Both the position numbers and the translations under genes were made by a program. Positions 34,545 through 42,310 of a stretch of 51,999 nt of DNA are shown here, in pieces. The notes beneath the pieces were generated by a model, which worked only from the letters and a program-made list of their open reading frames with translations, did not search any database and was not told the origin of the DNA. How positions within the stretch are numbered: position 1 is the first letter of the stretch; every line of letters begins with the position of its first letter. Source of the DNA: Planctomycetota bacterium (lineage in GTDB: Bacteria > Planctomycetota > JACQVX01); the NCBI GenBank assembly GCA_016209495.1, contig JACQVX010000140.1:1-51999 (forward strand), given 5' to 3'.

Positions 34545-35030
34545 ATGAACGAGCGCTCCATCGAGGAGGAGATCCACCGGGAGGTGGAGAAGGTGGTCGA
34601 CGACCGCCTGCGGGCCGAGGAGCGCGAACGCCAGGCCGCGGAGAGACGCCGCTACGAGAGGGTCGCGTGCCGCTTCGTCGGGGTGCTGGTGGAGCGGGAG
34701 CCGCCCCGGGAGGTCCTCTTCTACCTGGAGAACTTCTCCAGCGGGGGGGTCTTCGTGCGGACGGAGGCGCCGAGCCAGGTGGGGGGTCTCGTGAAGCTGG
34801 TCTTCCGCGAGGCGGGCGGGCGCGAGGTGCGCGCCCTGGGCGTGGTCCGCTGGACCGCCGGCGCGGGCGACGAGGGTGGCGCGGGGATGGGGATCGAGTT
34901 CCTGGACGTGGACGACGAGGAGAACCGGGAGGTGATGGCCATCCTGCGGGATCGGCTGACCGACCGGGAGGCGTGGTTGTTCCCGAACGAGCGAGCAACC
35001 CCGGGTTGCGAGCAAGACAAGGAGGAGTGA
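34545..35030 (+). CDS. PilZ-domain c-di-GMP-binding protein
   Basis: A 161-residue cytoplasmic protein. A charged coiled N-terminal helix (about 1-38, IEEEIHREVEKVVDDRL) leads into a PilZ domain with both ligand motifs: RRYER (the RxxxR arginine pair, about residues 36-40) and NFSSGG (the D/NxSxxG motif, about 63-68). It should therefore bind c-di-GMP. Effector partners are unknown; motility or pilus control is common for the family. Its ATG at 34545 is 30 bases after the promoter; a GTG 12 bases upstream is possible. The histone gene begins 5 bases downstream. Confidence 0.85.
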   Translation: MNERSIEEEIHREVEKVVDDRLRAEERERQAAERRRYERVACRFVGVLVEREPPREVLFYLENFSSGGVFVRTEAPSQVGGLVKLVFREAGGREVRALGVVRWTAGAGDEGGAGMGIEFLDVDDEENREVMAILRDRLTDREAWLFPNERATPGCEQDKEE

Positions 35031-35035
35031 GGTCC

Positions 35036-35236
35036 GTGGCGAAGAAGAAGGGTGCGGGTGCAAGGGATCTGCTGGTGGTCCAGAGCAAGCTCAAGGACTA
35101 CATCAAGGGCAAGGACATGATGAGCGGGGCCGAGGTGGTCGAGGCCGCCTCGCGAATCCTCTACGCCAAGCTCGACATGGCCGTGAAGCGGGCCCAGGAG
35201 AACGGCCGCAAGACGGTCCGGGCCCACGACCTCTAG
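35036..35236 (+). CDS. Bacterial histone (single histone fold, Bd0055-like)
   Basis: A 66-residue DNA-binding protein with a single histone fold. After a basic start (MAKKKGAGA), the segment DLLVVQSKLKDYIKGKDMM, then SGAEVVEAASRILYAKLDMAVKRAQENGRK in parts, and the closing NGRKTVRAHDL reproduce the alpha1-alpha2-alpha3 pattern and the RKTV.A.DL ending of archaeal and bacterial histones. It resembles the Bdellovibrio histone Bd0055 from memory of that sequence. GTG start with GGAGGAG 7 bases upstream, inside the end of the PilZ gene. As a dimer it should coat or bend DNA as a nucleoid protein. Confidence 0.82.
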   Translation: MAKKKGAGARDLLVVQSKLKDYIKGKDMMSGAEVVEAASRILYAKLDMAVKRAQENGRKTVRAHDL

Positions 35237-35255
35237 GCGGGGAGGGGAGGGGGCC

Positions 35256-35750
35256 GTGCGCCGCGCCGCGAAGTCCGGCGGCCGGCGAGTCCGGTCGCGC
35301 TACGTCCGCGAATCCGAGGTCCACTCCTCCTTCATCGTGATGCCGGAGATGGCCAACCCCCTGGGTACCCTCTTCGGCGGGGCCCTGATGGCGGAAGTCG
35401 ACAAGGCGGCGGGCATGTGCGCGCACCGGCATGCCCGCCGTCCCGTCGTCACGGCCTCCATCGAACACCTGGACTTCATCTCGCCGGTCAAGGTGGGCTG
35501 GTTCGTCAGCCTCCATGCGCGGATGCGATACGCGGCCCGCACCTCCATGGAGGTGGGAGTCACGGTGACCGCCGAGGAGCCCGACTCGGGGCGCTGCTGG
35601 AATCCGTGCAACGCCGTCCTCACCTTCGTGGCCATGGACCGGGATCGGCCCGCGCCCATCCCGGAACTGCTGCCCCTCACGGATGAGGAGCGAGCCCGCC
35701 ACGCGGAGGCGAGCGAGCGCTACGCGGCACGGCGGAGGGGCCGCCCGTGA
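35256..35750 (+). CDS. Acyl-CoA thioesterase (hotdog fold, YciA-like)
   Basis: Hydrolyses acyl-CoA to free acid and CoA. The 164 residues hold one hotdog domain: NPLGTLFGGALMAEVDKAAG carries the family motif with the catalytic aspartate in EVDKAA, followed by VVTASIEHLDFISPVKVGWFV and an alpha/beta end typical of the acyl-CoA hydrolase group. Basic N-terminal extension of about 20 residues. GTG start with GGAGGGG upstream. Its stop overlaps the ThyX-like start (GTGA). Confidence 0.85.
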   Translation: MRRAAKSGGRRVRSRYVRESEVHSSFIVMPEMANPLGTLFGGALMAEVDKAAGMCAHRHARRPVVTASIEHLDFISPVKVGWFVSLHARMRYAARTSMEVGVTVTAEEPDSGRCWNPCNAVLTFVAMDRDRPAPIPELLPLTDEERARHAEASERYAARRRGRP

Positions 35751-37357
35751 ATCCCACCGTGGCGGCGCCGGCCTTCCTCTCGGCGCCGCCCGAGGTCCGC
35801 ATCATCAACCGCTTCGAGCGGCCCTTCGACAACGCCGTGGCGACGGCGCGCACCTGCTACAGCGGCCGCGGGATCGTCTACCCCGAGCAGGTCGCCCCGG
35901 AGCTGGCCCGGGACGAGGAGGGGGCCGAACGGCGTCGCGAGCTGCGGGACCGGATTGCCCGATCCATCTACAGGGCGGGCCATCACACCACCTTCCAGCA
36001 CGCCCACGTCCAATTCGCCCTTGCCAACGTCTCGCGGCACTTCATCTGGGGCTTCCTCCACAGCCACCCGTTCTACAACTCGGAGCAGGTGAGCCAGCGC
36101 TACGTGGAGGTCCGCGAGGGCGCCGTGGCGGTGCCCCCCCTGGAGGGCGAGGCCCTGGAGATCTACCGGGCCACGGTGGGGCTCCAGGGGGAGGCCTACG
36201 CGCGGCTGAACGGCCTGCTCCACGGCACCGTCCAGGAGGCATACCTCGAGGTCTGGCCCTACTACGGGCGCATCGTGGAGGGGAAGCGGTGCCAGTCGGT
36301 CATCCAGAAGAAGACCCAGGAGGTCGCGCGCTACGTCCTCCCGGTGGCCACCCTCGCCTACCTCTACCACACGGTGAGCGCCCTCACCCTCCTTCGCTAC
36401 TGGCGTAGTTGCCTCATGGCCGACACGCCCCTGGAGCAGAGGCTGGTGGTGGGTCGGATGGTGGAACTGCTCCTGGAGGCGGACCCCGACTACGCGACGG
36501 TCCTCCAGGAGCCCTTGCCCCCGGAGGCGGCGCCCGAGTTCCCCTACCTCCAGGACGCGGCGGGGGCCCTCGAGGACCGGCGGGCCTTCGCCGAGGAATT
36601 CGACCGGCGCCTGGGCGGCCGGGTCTCGCTCCTGGTGGACCGGAAGGGACACAACGAGGAGGTCCTGGCGGACGCGGTACGGGAGGTCCTGGGGAAGCCG
36701 CGCGGCGCGCTCTCCGACGACGAGGCCATACGGCTGGCCCTGGACCCGGCGGCGAACGCCCTCCTGGGGGAGTCCCTGAACCTGCGTCCCCACGGGAAGC
36801 TCACCCGGGCCCTGGTGCACCCCTCCTACACCTTCGCCCGGAGGCTCAGCCACACGGCCGACAGCCAGGACCAGAGGCACCGGATGACGCCGGCCTCCCG
36901 CCCCACCGTGCGGGCCTACCTGACCGACGGACCCGACTACGTGACGCCCGTCGTGGTGCGACGGAATCGGGAGGCCCTGGCCCTCTACGACGAGACCATG
37001 GCGCGCACGTGGGACGCCATCGCACGGCTGCGCGTCCTGGGGGCCCCGGAGGAGTTCGCGGCCTACATCCTCCCCAACGCGGTGGCCCTCCGCTACACCG
37101 AGAGCGCGGACCTGGCGGCCCTGCACCACAAGCACGCCATGCGGCTCTGCTACAACGCCCAGGAGGAGATCTGGCGGGCCTCGCTGGACGAGGCGGAGCA
37201 GATCCGCGAGGTGGAGCCGCGGATCGGCCGCTGGCTGCTCCCCCCCTGCGGCCTCCGGGCGCGCTCCGGGACGAGGCCCGTCTGCCCCGAGGGGGACCGG
37301 TTCTGCGGGGTGCGCGTGTGGAAGCTCGACCTGAAGGAGTATCGACGGACCCTGTGA
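35747..37357 (+). CDS. Tandem ThyX-like protein (FAD-dependent thymidylate synthase family)
   Basis: 536 residues, about twice the size of standard ThyX (about 220-260), with two ThyX-like halves. Standard ThyX makes dTMP from dUMP with FAD and methylene-folate, using the motif RHRxxSxNExSxRY. Here the first half (about 20-235) keeps the second part, EQVSQRY (Y119), with HSHPF in place of RHR; the second half (about 345-530) carries RHR at 377-379 in DQRHRMTPASRP but lacks the SxRY end. FAD and substrate residues are thus spread over the two halves. Either it is an active fused dimer or a divergent relative. The gene overlaps both neighbours by a few bases. Confidence 0.78.
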   Translation: MNPTVAAPAFLSAPPEVRIINRFERPFDNAVATARTCYSGRGIVYPEQVAPELARDEEGAERRRELRDRIARSIYRAGHHTTFQHAHVQFALANVSRHFIWGFLHSHPFYNSEQVSQRYVEVREGAVAVPPLEGEALEIYRATVGLQGEAYARLNGLLHGTVQEAYLEVWPYYGRIVEGKRCQSVIQKKTQEVARYVLPVATLAYLYHTVSALTLLRYWRSCLMADTPLEQRLVVGRMVELLLEADPDYATVLQEPLPPEAAPEFPYLQDAAGALEDRRAFAEEFDRRLGGRVSLLVDRKGHNEEVLADAVREVLGKPRGALSDDEAIRLALDPAANALLGESLNLRPHGKLTRALVHPSYTFARRLSHTADSQDQRHRMTPASRPTVRAYLTDGPDYVTPVVVRRNREALALYDETMARTWDAIARLRVLGAPEEFAAYILPNAVALRYTESADLAALHHKHAMRLCYNAQEEIWRASLDEAEQIREVEPRIGRWLLPPCGLRARSGTRPVCPEGDRFCGVRVWKLDLKEYRRTL

Positions 37358-38433
37358 GCCGCGCCACGGTCGCGCGCCTGGGGCGCCTCCTCGTGCGCTG
37401 GTACCGTACCCACGCCCGCGACCTGCCCTGGCGCCGGACGCGGGACCCCTATCGAATCTGGGTCTCCGAGGTCATGCTCCAGCAGACCCGGGTGAAGGCG
37501 GTGGTTCCCTACTACGGGCGCTTCCTGGAACGCTTTCCCACCCTGGAGGCGCTGGCCGGGTCCTCGGAGGAGGCGCTGATGGCCGTGTGGCAGGGGCTCG
37601 GCTACTACGGCCGGGCCCGAAGGCTTCAGGAGGCCGCGAGGGAGGTGCGCGCCCGCTACGGGGGTCGCCTGCCGGCCGAGCCGGAAGGCCTCGCCCGGTT
37701 GCCGGGGATGGGGGCCTACACCGCCGGGGCCGTGGCCAGCATCGCCTTCGGGGCCGAGGTCCCCGCGGTGGACGGGAACGTGGCGCGCGTCATCGCCCGG
37801 CTCCATGCCCTGGAAGGGCCCGTGGGCTCCGCGGCCGAGCGCCGGGCCGTGGCGGCGCGGGCGGCGGCCCTCATCCCACGCGGCCAGGCCGGCGCGCTCA
37901 ACCAGGCCCTCATGGAGCTGGGGGCCACGGTCTGCCTGCCCCGGCGGCCGCGCTGCGACCTCTGTCCGCTCGGCGGCGATTGCCGGGCCCGCGCCCTCGG
38001 GGCGACGGGGCGGATCCCGGAGCCCGCGCGGCGGGCCACGCCCCGGCGCGTGCCGGCGGCCTTCGCCGTGGTGCACCGCGGCGGACGGCTGGCGCTGGCC
38101 CGCCGGGCTCCGCGGGGGCTCCTGGCGGGCCTCTGGCTCTTCCCCGGGCTGGAGGGGGCGGGGGAGCCCGGGCCGCTGGAGGGGCACCTCCGCGCGGCCC
38201 ACGGCCTGGACGTCCGCCTGGAGGGGCCGGTCCTGGAATTCCGCCACGCCTTCAGCCACCGGCGCTGGGAGGCCTCCGTCTACGGCGGGCGGCTGGCCGC
38301 GGGGCAAGGCCCCAGGCGGTGCCGCGGCCTGGTCTGGGTCCGCCGGTCCGAGCTGGACCGCCACGCCATACCGTCGGCCCACCGGCCCATCCTGGAGTGG
38401 TTACGAGCGAGCCAACGGGGCTTCCGAGCGTGA
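37354..38433 (+). CDS. mutY: A/G-specific adenine DNA glycosylase MutY
   Basis: Removes adenine mispaired with 8-oxoguanine in base-excision repair. The 359 residues are normal for MutY: catalytic E39 in WVSEVMLQQT, helix-hairpin-helix LPGMGAYTAGA (with the Tyr), catalytic D140 in VDGNVARV, and an iron-sulfur cluster loop of C194-x6-C201-x2-C204-x5-C210. The C-terminal 130 residues form the MutT-like lesion-recognition domain (FRHAFSHRRWEASVYGG). The GTG start overlaps the ThyX-like stop. A separate Nudix gene follows with an overlap. Confidence 0.95.
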   Translation: MSRATVARLGRLLVRWYRTHARDLPWRRTRDPYRIWVSEVMLQQTRVKAVVPYYGRFLERFPTLEALAGSSEEALMAVWQGLGYYGRARRLQEAAREVRARYGGRLPAEPEGLARLPGMGAYTAGAVASIAFGAEVPAVDGNVARVIARLHALEGPVGSAAERRAVAARAAALIPRGQAGALNQALMELGATVCLPRRPRCDLCPLGGDCRARALGATGRIPEPARRATPRRVPAAFAVVHRGGRLALARRAPRGLLAGLWLFPGLEGAGEPGPLEGHLRAAHGLDVRLEGPVLEFRHAFSHRRWEASVYGGRLAAGQGPRRCRGLVWVRRSELDRHAIPSAHRPILEWLRASQRGFRA

Positions 38434-38876
38434 GGCGGCGACCCGCAGCCCCCGCCGACGCCATCGCCGCCGTCCTGGGGCGCGAGGACGGGTGCTACCT
38501 CATGGTGCGCCGCGCGGAGGGGGGCACCTTCCCCGGCTACTGGACCCCCGTGACGGGGGCGGTCAAGCCCGGCGAGGCCATCCCGGACGCCGTGGCGCGG
38601 GAGGTGCACGAGGAGGTGGGGCTGGTGGTGCTGCCCCTGCGGAAGGTCTGGGAGTGCCGGACCCAGGACGCGGCCTACCTCCTCCACTGGTGGCTGGTGG
38701 AGCGGGTGGGGGGCGAGATCCGGCCGGACCCGCGCGAGGTGGCCGAGTGCCGCTGGGTCCTGCCCCCGGGGCTGGCCTCGCTCCGGACGTTTGCCTCGGA
38801 CCTGGAGTTCTTCGGGGAGGTGCTCCCGCGCCTCCTCCGCTCGACGGGAGGTGGCGCGGATGGTCGTCCAGCTTGA
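38430..38876 (+). CDS. Nudix hydrolase
   Basis: 148-residue hydrolase of nucleoside diphosphate-linked compounds. A complete Nudix box is seen: GAVKPGEAIPDAVAREVHEEVGL, split as G-x5-E-x7-REVHEEVGL (about residues 38-60). The substrate is not evident; next to mutY an oxidised nucleotide is an attractive guess (MutT-like role) but many Nudix proteins act on other substrates. Starts with GTG overlapping mutY's stop and overlaps the methyltransferase gene by 17 bases. Confidence 0.88.
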   Translation: MRRRPAAPADAIAAVLGREDGCYLMVRRAEGGTFPGYWTPVTGAVKPGEAIPDAVAREVHEEVGLVVLPLRKVWECRTQDAAYLLHWWLVERVGGEIRPDPREVAECRWVLPPGLASLRTFASDLEFFGEVLPRLLRSTGGGADGRPA

Positions 38877-40113
38877 CCTCTTCCGGGGCGCCGCGCCGGC
38901 CACGGCCCTGGCCCGGGAGCTGGCGCGGTTCCGCCGGTTCGGGACCTCGACCCGGGTGGGGGCCACGGTGGTGGGCCCCCTGAGGGTGGAGACCTTCGTC
39001 AACGAGTTCTGGACCTCCCGCCAGCGGGCGGCCCACAGCCTCCACGAGGTCTCCTACCGGGCCTGCTTCAAGCCCCAGCTACCGCGCTTCTTCATAGACC
39101 GTTTGAGCAGGCCCGGGGAGGTGGTCCACGACCCCTACATGGGGCGGGGCACCACGGCCCTGGAGGCGGCCCTGTCGGGGCGGGTCCCCGCGGGCGGGGA
39201 CATCAACCCCCTCTCGCGGATCCTCCTGGAGCCTCGCCTCCGGCCGCCCCGGGAGGACGAGGTGCGCGAGCGCCTCGAGGCCCTGGACCTGGCCCGTGAG
39301 GCAGACGGCGTCCCCGAGGACCTCGGCGTCTTCTACCACCCGGAGACCCTGCGGGAGATCGGCGCCCTCCGGGCCTGGTTGCTCTCGCGCGAGGCCTCCG
39401 GGACGATGGACCCGGTGGATCGATGGGTGCGTATGGTGGCGGTGAACCGGCTGACGGGTCACTCGCCGGGCTTCTTCTCCGTCTACACCCTCCCGCCGAA
39501 CCAGGCGGTCTCCGTGGCCTCCCAGCGGCGGATCAACGAGCGGCGCCGCCAGACGCCGCCGCGGCGCGACGTGCGCGAGCTCATCCTGGCCAAGACGCGC
39601 TCGCTCCTTCGCTCCCTGGGCGACGAGGCCCGAGGCGCGCTCTCCGCCGTGGCGGGGCGGGCCCGGTTCTACACGGGCCCGGCCGGGTCCACCCCCGAAC
39701 TGGAGGATGGGTCCGTGCGCCTGGTGGTCACCTCGCCCCCCTTCCTGGACGTGGTGGACTATGCGGGCGACAACTGGCTCCGGCTCTGGTTCTCGGGCCT
39801 GGACGCCGAGGCGGTGGGGTTCTCCCAGCACCCGCGTCTGGAGGACTGGCGTGCCGAGGTGACCGCCGCCCTGGCGGAGCTCCGCCGGGTGGTGGCCCCC
39901 GGGGGCCACGTGGCCTTCGAGGCCGGGGAGGTGCGAGGGGGGCGGCTGCGCCTGGAGGAGGAGGTCCTCCCCTGTGGCGCGGCGGCGGGACTGGAGCCGC
40001 TCCTGGTCCTGGTGAACGCCCAGGCCTTCACCAAGACCGCCCACTGCTGGGGGGTCGACAATCGCCTGAAGGGGACCAACACGAACCGGGTGGTCCTCTT
40101 CAGGAGGGCGTGA
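38860..40113 (+). CDS. DNA methyltransferase (amino-methylating type)
   Basis: S-adenosylmethionine-dependent DNA N4/N6 methyltransferase family, 417 residues. The SAM-binding motif DPYMGRGTTALEAALSGR (from D91) comes before the catalytic motif TSPPFLDVVDY (from T291), with a long helical insert between and a C-terminal VAPGGHVAFEAGEVR and TNTNRVVLFRRA end. The TSPPF form fits N4-cytosine or N6-adenine enzymes. ATG at 38860 has GGGAGG 8 bases upstream. No restriction endonuclease gene is adjacent, so an orphan regulatory or protective methylase is likely. Last gene of the run that begins at the thioesterase. Confidence 0.8.
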   Translation: MVVQLDLFRGAAPATALARELARFRRFGTSTRVGATVVGPLRVETFVNEFWTSRQRAAHSLHEVSYRACFKPQLPRFFIDRLSRPGEVVHDPYMGRGTTALEAALSGRVPAGGDINPLSRILLEPRLRPPREDEVRERLEALDLAREADGVPEDLGVFYHPETLREIGALRAWLLSREASGTMDPVDRWVRMVAVNRLTGHSPGFFSVYTLPPNQAVSVASQRRINERRRQTPPRRDVRELILAKTRSLLRSLGDEARGALSAVAGRARFYTGPAGSTPELEDGSVRLVVTSPPFLDVVDYAGDNWLRLWFSGLDAEAVGFSQHPRLEDWRAEVTAALAELRRVVAPGGHVAFEAGEVRGGRLRLEEEVLPCGAAAGLEPLLVLVNAQAFTKTAHCWGVDNRLKGTNTNRVVLFRRA

Positions 40114-40125
40114 ACGGCCCCCGGC

Positions 40126-40332
40126 TCACCTCCTCGGCCCCTCGTCCGCGGGCGTGAAGGTGGCGGCGAGCTCCCGCATGGCGCGGCGGATGATCTCGAT
40201 GCGGCGCGGGTCCTCCCGTAGCGCCTCGTATGCCTCCTCGTAGGCGACCTGGGCGAAGGCGGTCTGGTAGGCCGCCAGAAACGGCTGCCCACTGCGCGCC
40301 TCGACCCTTCTGCGCCTCGCCTTCCTCGCCAT
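40126..40332 (-). CDS. Small charged helical protein, divergent from the cas operon
   Basis: A 68-residue protein of unknown function. Arg-rich N-terminus (ARKARRRRVEA), then a helical middle YEEAYEALREDPRRIEIIRRAMREL. The start is supported by AGGGAG 7 bases upstream and by a good promoter on the same strand (40351-40379). No family recognised. It ends 12 bases from the end of the methyltransferase gene (convergent) and its promoter lies back to back with that of the cas operon, so a regulatory link is possible but not shown. Confidence 0.6.
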   Translation of the reverse strand: MARKARRRRVEARSGQPFLAAYQTAFAQVAYEEAYEALREDPRRIEIIRRAMRELAATFTPADEGPRR

Positions 40333-40350
40333 GCGCGGCTCCCTGATCGA

Positions 40351-40379
40351 ATTGTACGCAGCCCTGGGCGTCGGTCCAA
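40351..40379 (-). promoter_or_regulatory. Sigma-70-type promoter of the small divergent gene
   Basis: On the minus strand, TTGGAC (40379-40374), 17-base spacer, TACAAT (40356-40351). Transcription would begin near 40344, 12 bases before the ATG. Confidence 0.68.
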
Positions 40380-40463
40380 TGGTCGGCGCGGGACGCCACC
40401 ACGCCGGTCCCGGCCGCACGGCCGGCACGGTGACGAGATGCCCCTTCCTCGTCGTGGCGCCGC

Positions 40464-40491
40464 TTGACAGCCCCGGCCGACCCCCTAGACT
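40464..40491 (+). promoter_or_regulatory. Sigma-70-type promoter of the type I-G cas operon
   Basis: A perfect TTGACA at 40464-40469, 16-base spacer, TAGACT at 40486-40491. Start near 40498, 25 bases before the cas3 ATG. Confidence 0.65.
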
Positions 40492-40522
40492 GCCCGTCGC
40501 CCCGGGGGGATCGCGCTCGCGC

Positions 40523-42310
40523 ATGGAGGACTACCCTGCCTTCTTCGCCCGCCTGACTGCCGGCAGCGCGCCGCACGACTGGCAACGGGACCTGGCCTCC
40601 GACGAGCGCTGCCGCGACCGGCTCATTCGCGTCCCGACCGGCTTCGGCAAGACCGCGGGCACGGTCCTGGCCTGGCTATGGCACCGCGTGGTGCGGAACG
40701 ACGAAGGCTGGCCGCGGCGGCTGGTCTTCTGCCTGCCCATGCGCGTGCTGGTGGAACAGACCGAGCACGCCGTGCGGGGATGGCTGCGCCGGCTCGGCCT
40801 GGAACGGGCTGGCGGGGACGATCCCCGCGGGAAGGTCGGCCTGCACCTCCTCATGGGCGGCTGCGATGCGGGGGACTGGCACCTCTACCCCGAGGCCTGC
40901 GCGGTCCTCGCCGGCACCCAGGACATGCTGCTCTCCCGCGCCCTCAACCGCGGCTTCGCCTGCCCGCGCGCGCGCTGGCCGATGGACTTCGGCCTGCTCC
41001 ACCACGACGTCCTCTGGGTCATGGACGAGGTCCAGCTCATGGACGTGGGCCTCGCCACCAGCGCGCAGATCCAGGCCTTCCGTGCCGCAGAGGTCTCGAA
41101 GGGCCTTCGTCCCAGCCACACCTGGTGGATGAGCGCCACGCTACAGCGCGACTGGCTCCGGTCCGCCGACACCGCGCCGATGCTGGACCAGGCGCCGGTG
41201 CTGGCCATCGACCCCGCGCGACGCACGGGCCCGCTCTGGGAAGACGTTGCCAAACCCTGCCGGGTCGTACCGCCCGCGAGCGACGCCGAGCAGGTCTCGG
41301 CTGTCGTGGAGGCCTGGCGGATCGACGGCCGGGGCCACTTGACGCTGGTCGTGCTCAACACCGTGGAGCGCGCCTGCGGTTTCTACGTGGCCCTGGAGCG
41401 GACCCTGCGCGGCGAGCTGCCGGGCGAGGGCCTGCACCTGGTCCATAGTCGCTTCCGGCCGGCCGAGCGGACCCTCTGGCGCGAGGCCTTCCTGCGCCGC
41501 GATGCCCCGCTGCCCGCGGCGGGGCGCATCATCGTCGCCACGCAGGTGGTGGAGGCCGGCGTGGACCTGGACGCCCGGCTGCTCGTGACCGATCTCGCCC
41601 CCTGGCCGAGCCTCGTGCAGCGATTCGGACGGGCCGCCCGGGGCGGGGGGCGTTCGACGATCCTGGTGCTCGACCGCGAGCCCAAGGACGACCGGGCGGC
41701 GGCGCCCTATTCCAAGGGTGAGATGGACGCCGCTCGCGAGGCCCTGGGCCTCTTGGACGACGTCTCCCCCTCGGCCCTGGAGCGCTTCGAGGAGGAACAC
41801 CCGCACCTGCTCCCCAGGCTCTACCCCTACGCTCCCGCGCACCTGCTGCTGCGCCACGAGGTGCAGGAGCTCTTCGACACCACCCCCGACCTGACCGGCG
41901 CCGACGTCGACATCAGCCGCTACATCCGCAGCGGCGACGAGCGCGACGTGCACGTCTTCTGGGCCGAGCTGGCGCCCGACGCCGACCCGCCGAGCGCACT
42001 GCAACCCGGCCGCGAGGCGCTGTGCGGCGTCCCGTTCCTGGCGGCGCGGGAATGGCTCTGCGGCCCAGGGAAGGCGGAGCGCCTGCGGAGCGGCGTGCGG
42101 GCATGGGTCTGGGACTGGCTGGAGGGGGCCTGGGCCGGGTGCGCGCGTTCCTCCGTGATCCCCGCAGCGTCCTGGTCGATGCCCGCTGTGGCGGCTACCA
42201 CCCGCAGCGCGGGTGGGATCCGGCGGCCAGGGGCGCGGTGCCTGCGGTCGCCCCCGCGGCCATCGCCCCCGATGCGGCCGCGGACTCCGCGCATGACACC
42301 GAGGCCCTGA
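40523..42310 (+). CDS. cas3: Cas3 helicase part of type I-G CRISPR system (frame-broken from its HD domain)
   Basis: Superfamily 2 helicase that unwinds and feeds target DNA for degradation after Cascade binding. Motifs: PTGFGKT (38-44), WVMDEVQLMD, MSATL, QVVEAGVDLDARLLVTDLAPWPSLVQRFGRAAR in parts. Good similarity to I-G Cas3 extends to about 42120 (VWDWLEGAW). After that this frame turns into an Arg/Ser/Pro-rich string to 42310, while the family-like sequence continues in the -1 frame (VRAFLRDPRSVLVDARCGG). The normal I-G Cas3 is one chain with the HD domain at the C-terminus, so the gene appears broken by a one-base loss or split in two. Unless the two parts work as separate subunits, this would disable interference. 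Confidence 0.88.
   Translation: MEDYPAFFARLTAGSAPHDWQRDLASDERCRDRLIRVPTGFGKTAGTVLAWLWHRVVRNDEGWPRRLVFCLPMRVLVEQTEHAVRGWLRRLGLERAGGDDPRGKVGLHLLMGGCDAGDWHLYPEACAVLAGTQDMLLSRALNRGFACPRARWPMDFGLLHHDVLWVMDEVQLMDVGLATSAQIQAFRAAEVSKGLRPSHTWWMSATLQRDWLRSADTAPMLDQAPVLAIDPARRTGPLWEDVAKPCRVVPPASDAEQVSAVVEAWRIDGRGHLTLVVLNTVERACGFYVALERTLRGELPGEGLHLVHSRFRPAERTLWREAFLRRDAPLPAAGRIIVATQVVEAGVDLDARLLVTDLAPWPSLVQRFGRAARGGGRSTILVLDREPKDDRAAAPYSKGEMDAAREALGLLDDVSPSALERFEEEHPHLLPRLYPYAPAHLLLRHEVQELFDTTPDLTGADVDISRYIRSGDERDVHVFWAELAPDADPPSALQPGREALCGVPFLAAREWLCGPGKAERLRSGVRAWVWDWLEGAWAGCARSSVIPAASWSMPAVAATTRSAGGIRRPGARCLRSPPRPSPPMRPRTPRMTPRP

Noticed and set aside
42120-42142. Programmed -1 frameshift site in cas3
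   Set aside because: The G-run does not form a canonical X-XXY-YYZ slippery heptamer in the helicase frame; kept only as one possible explanation.
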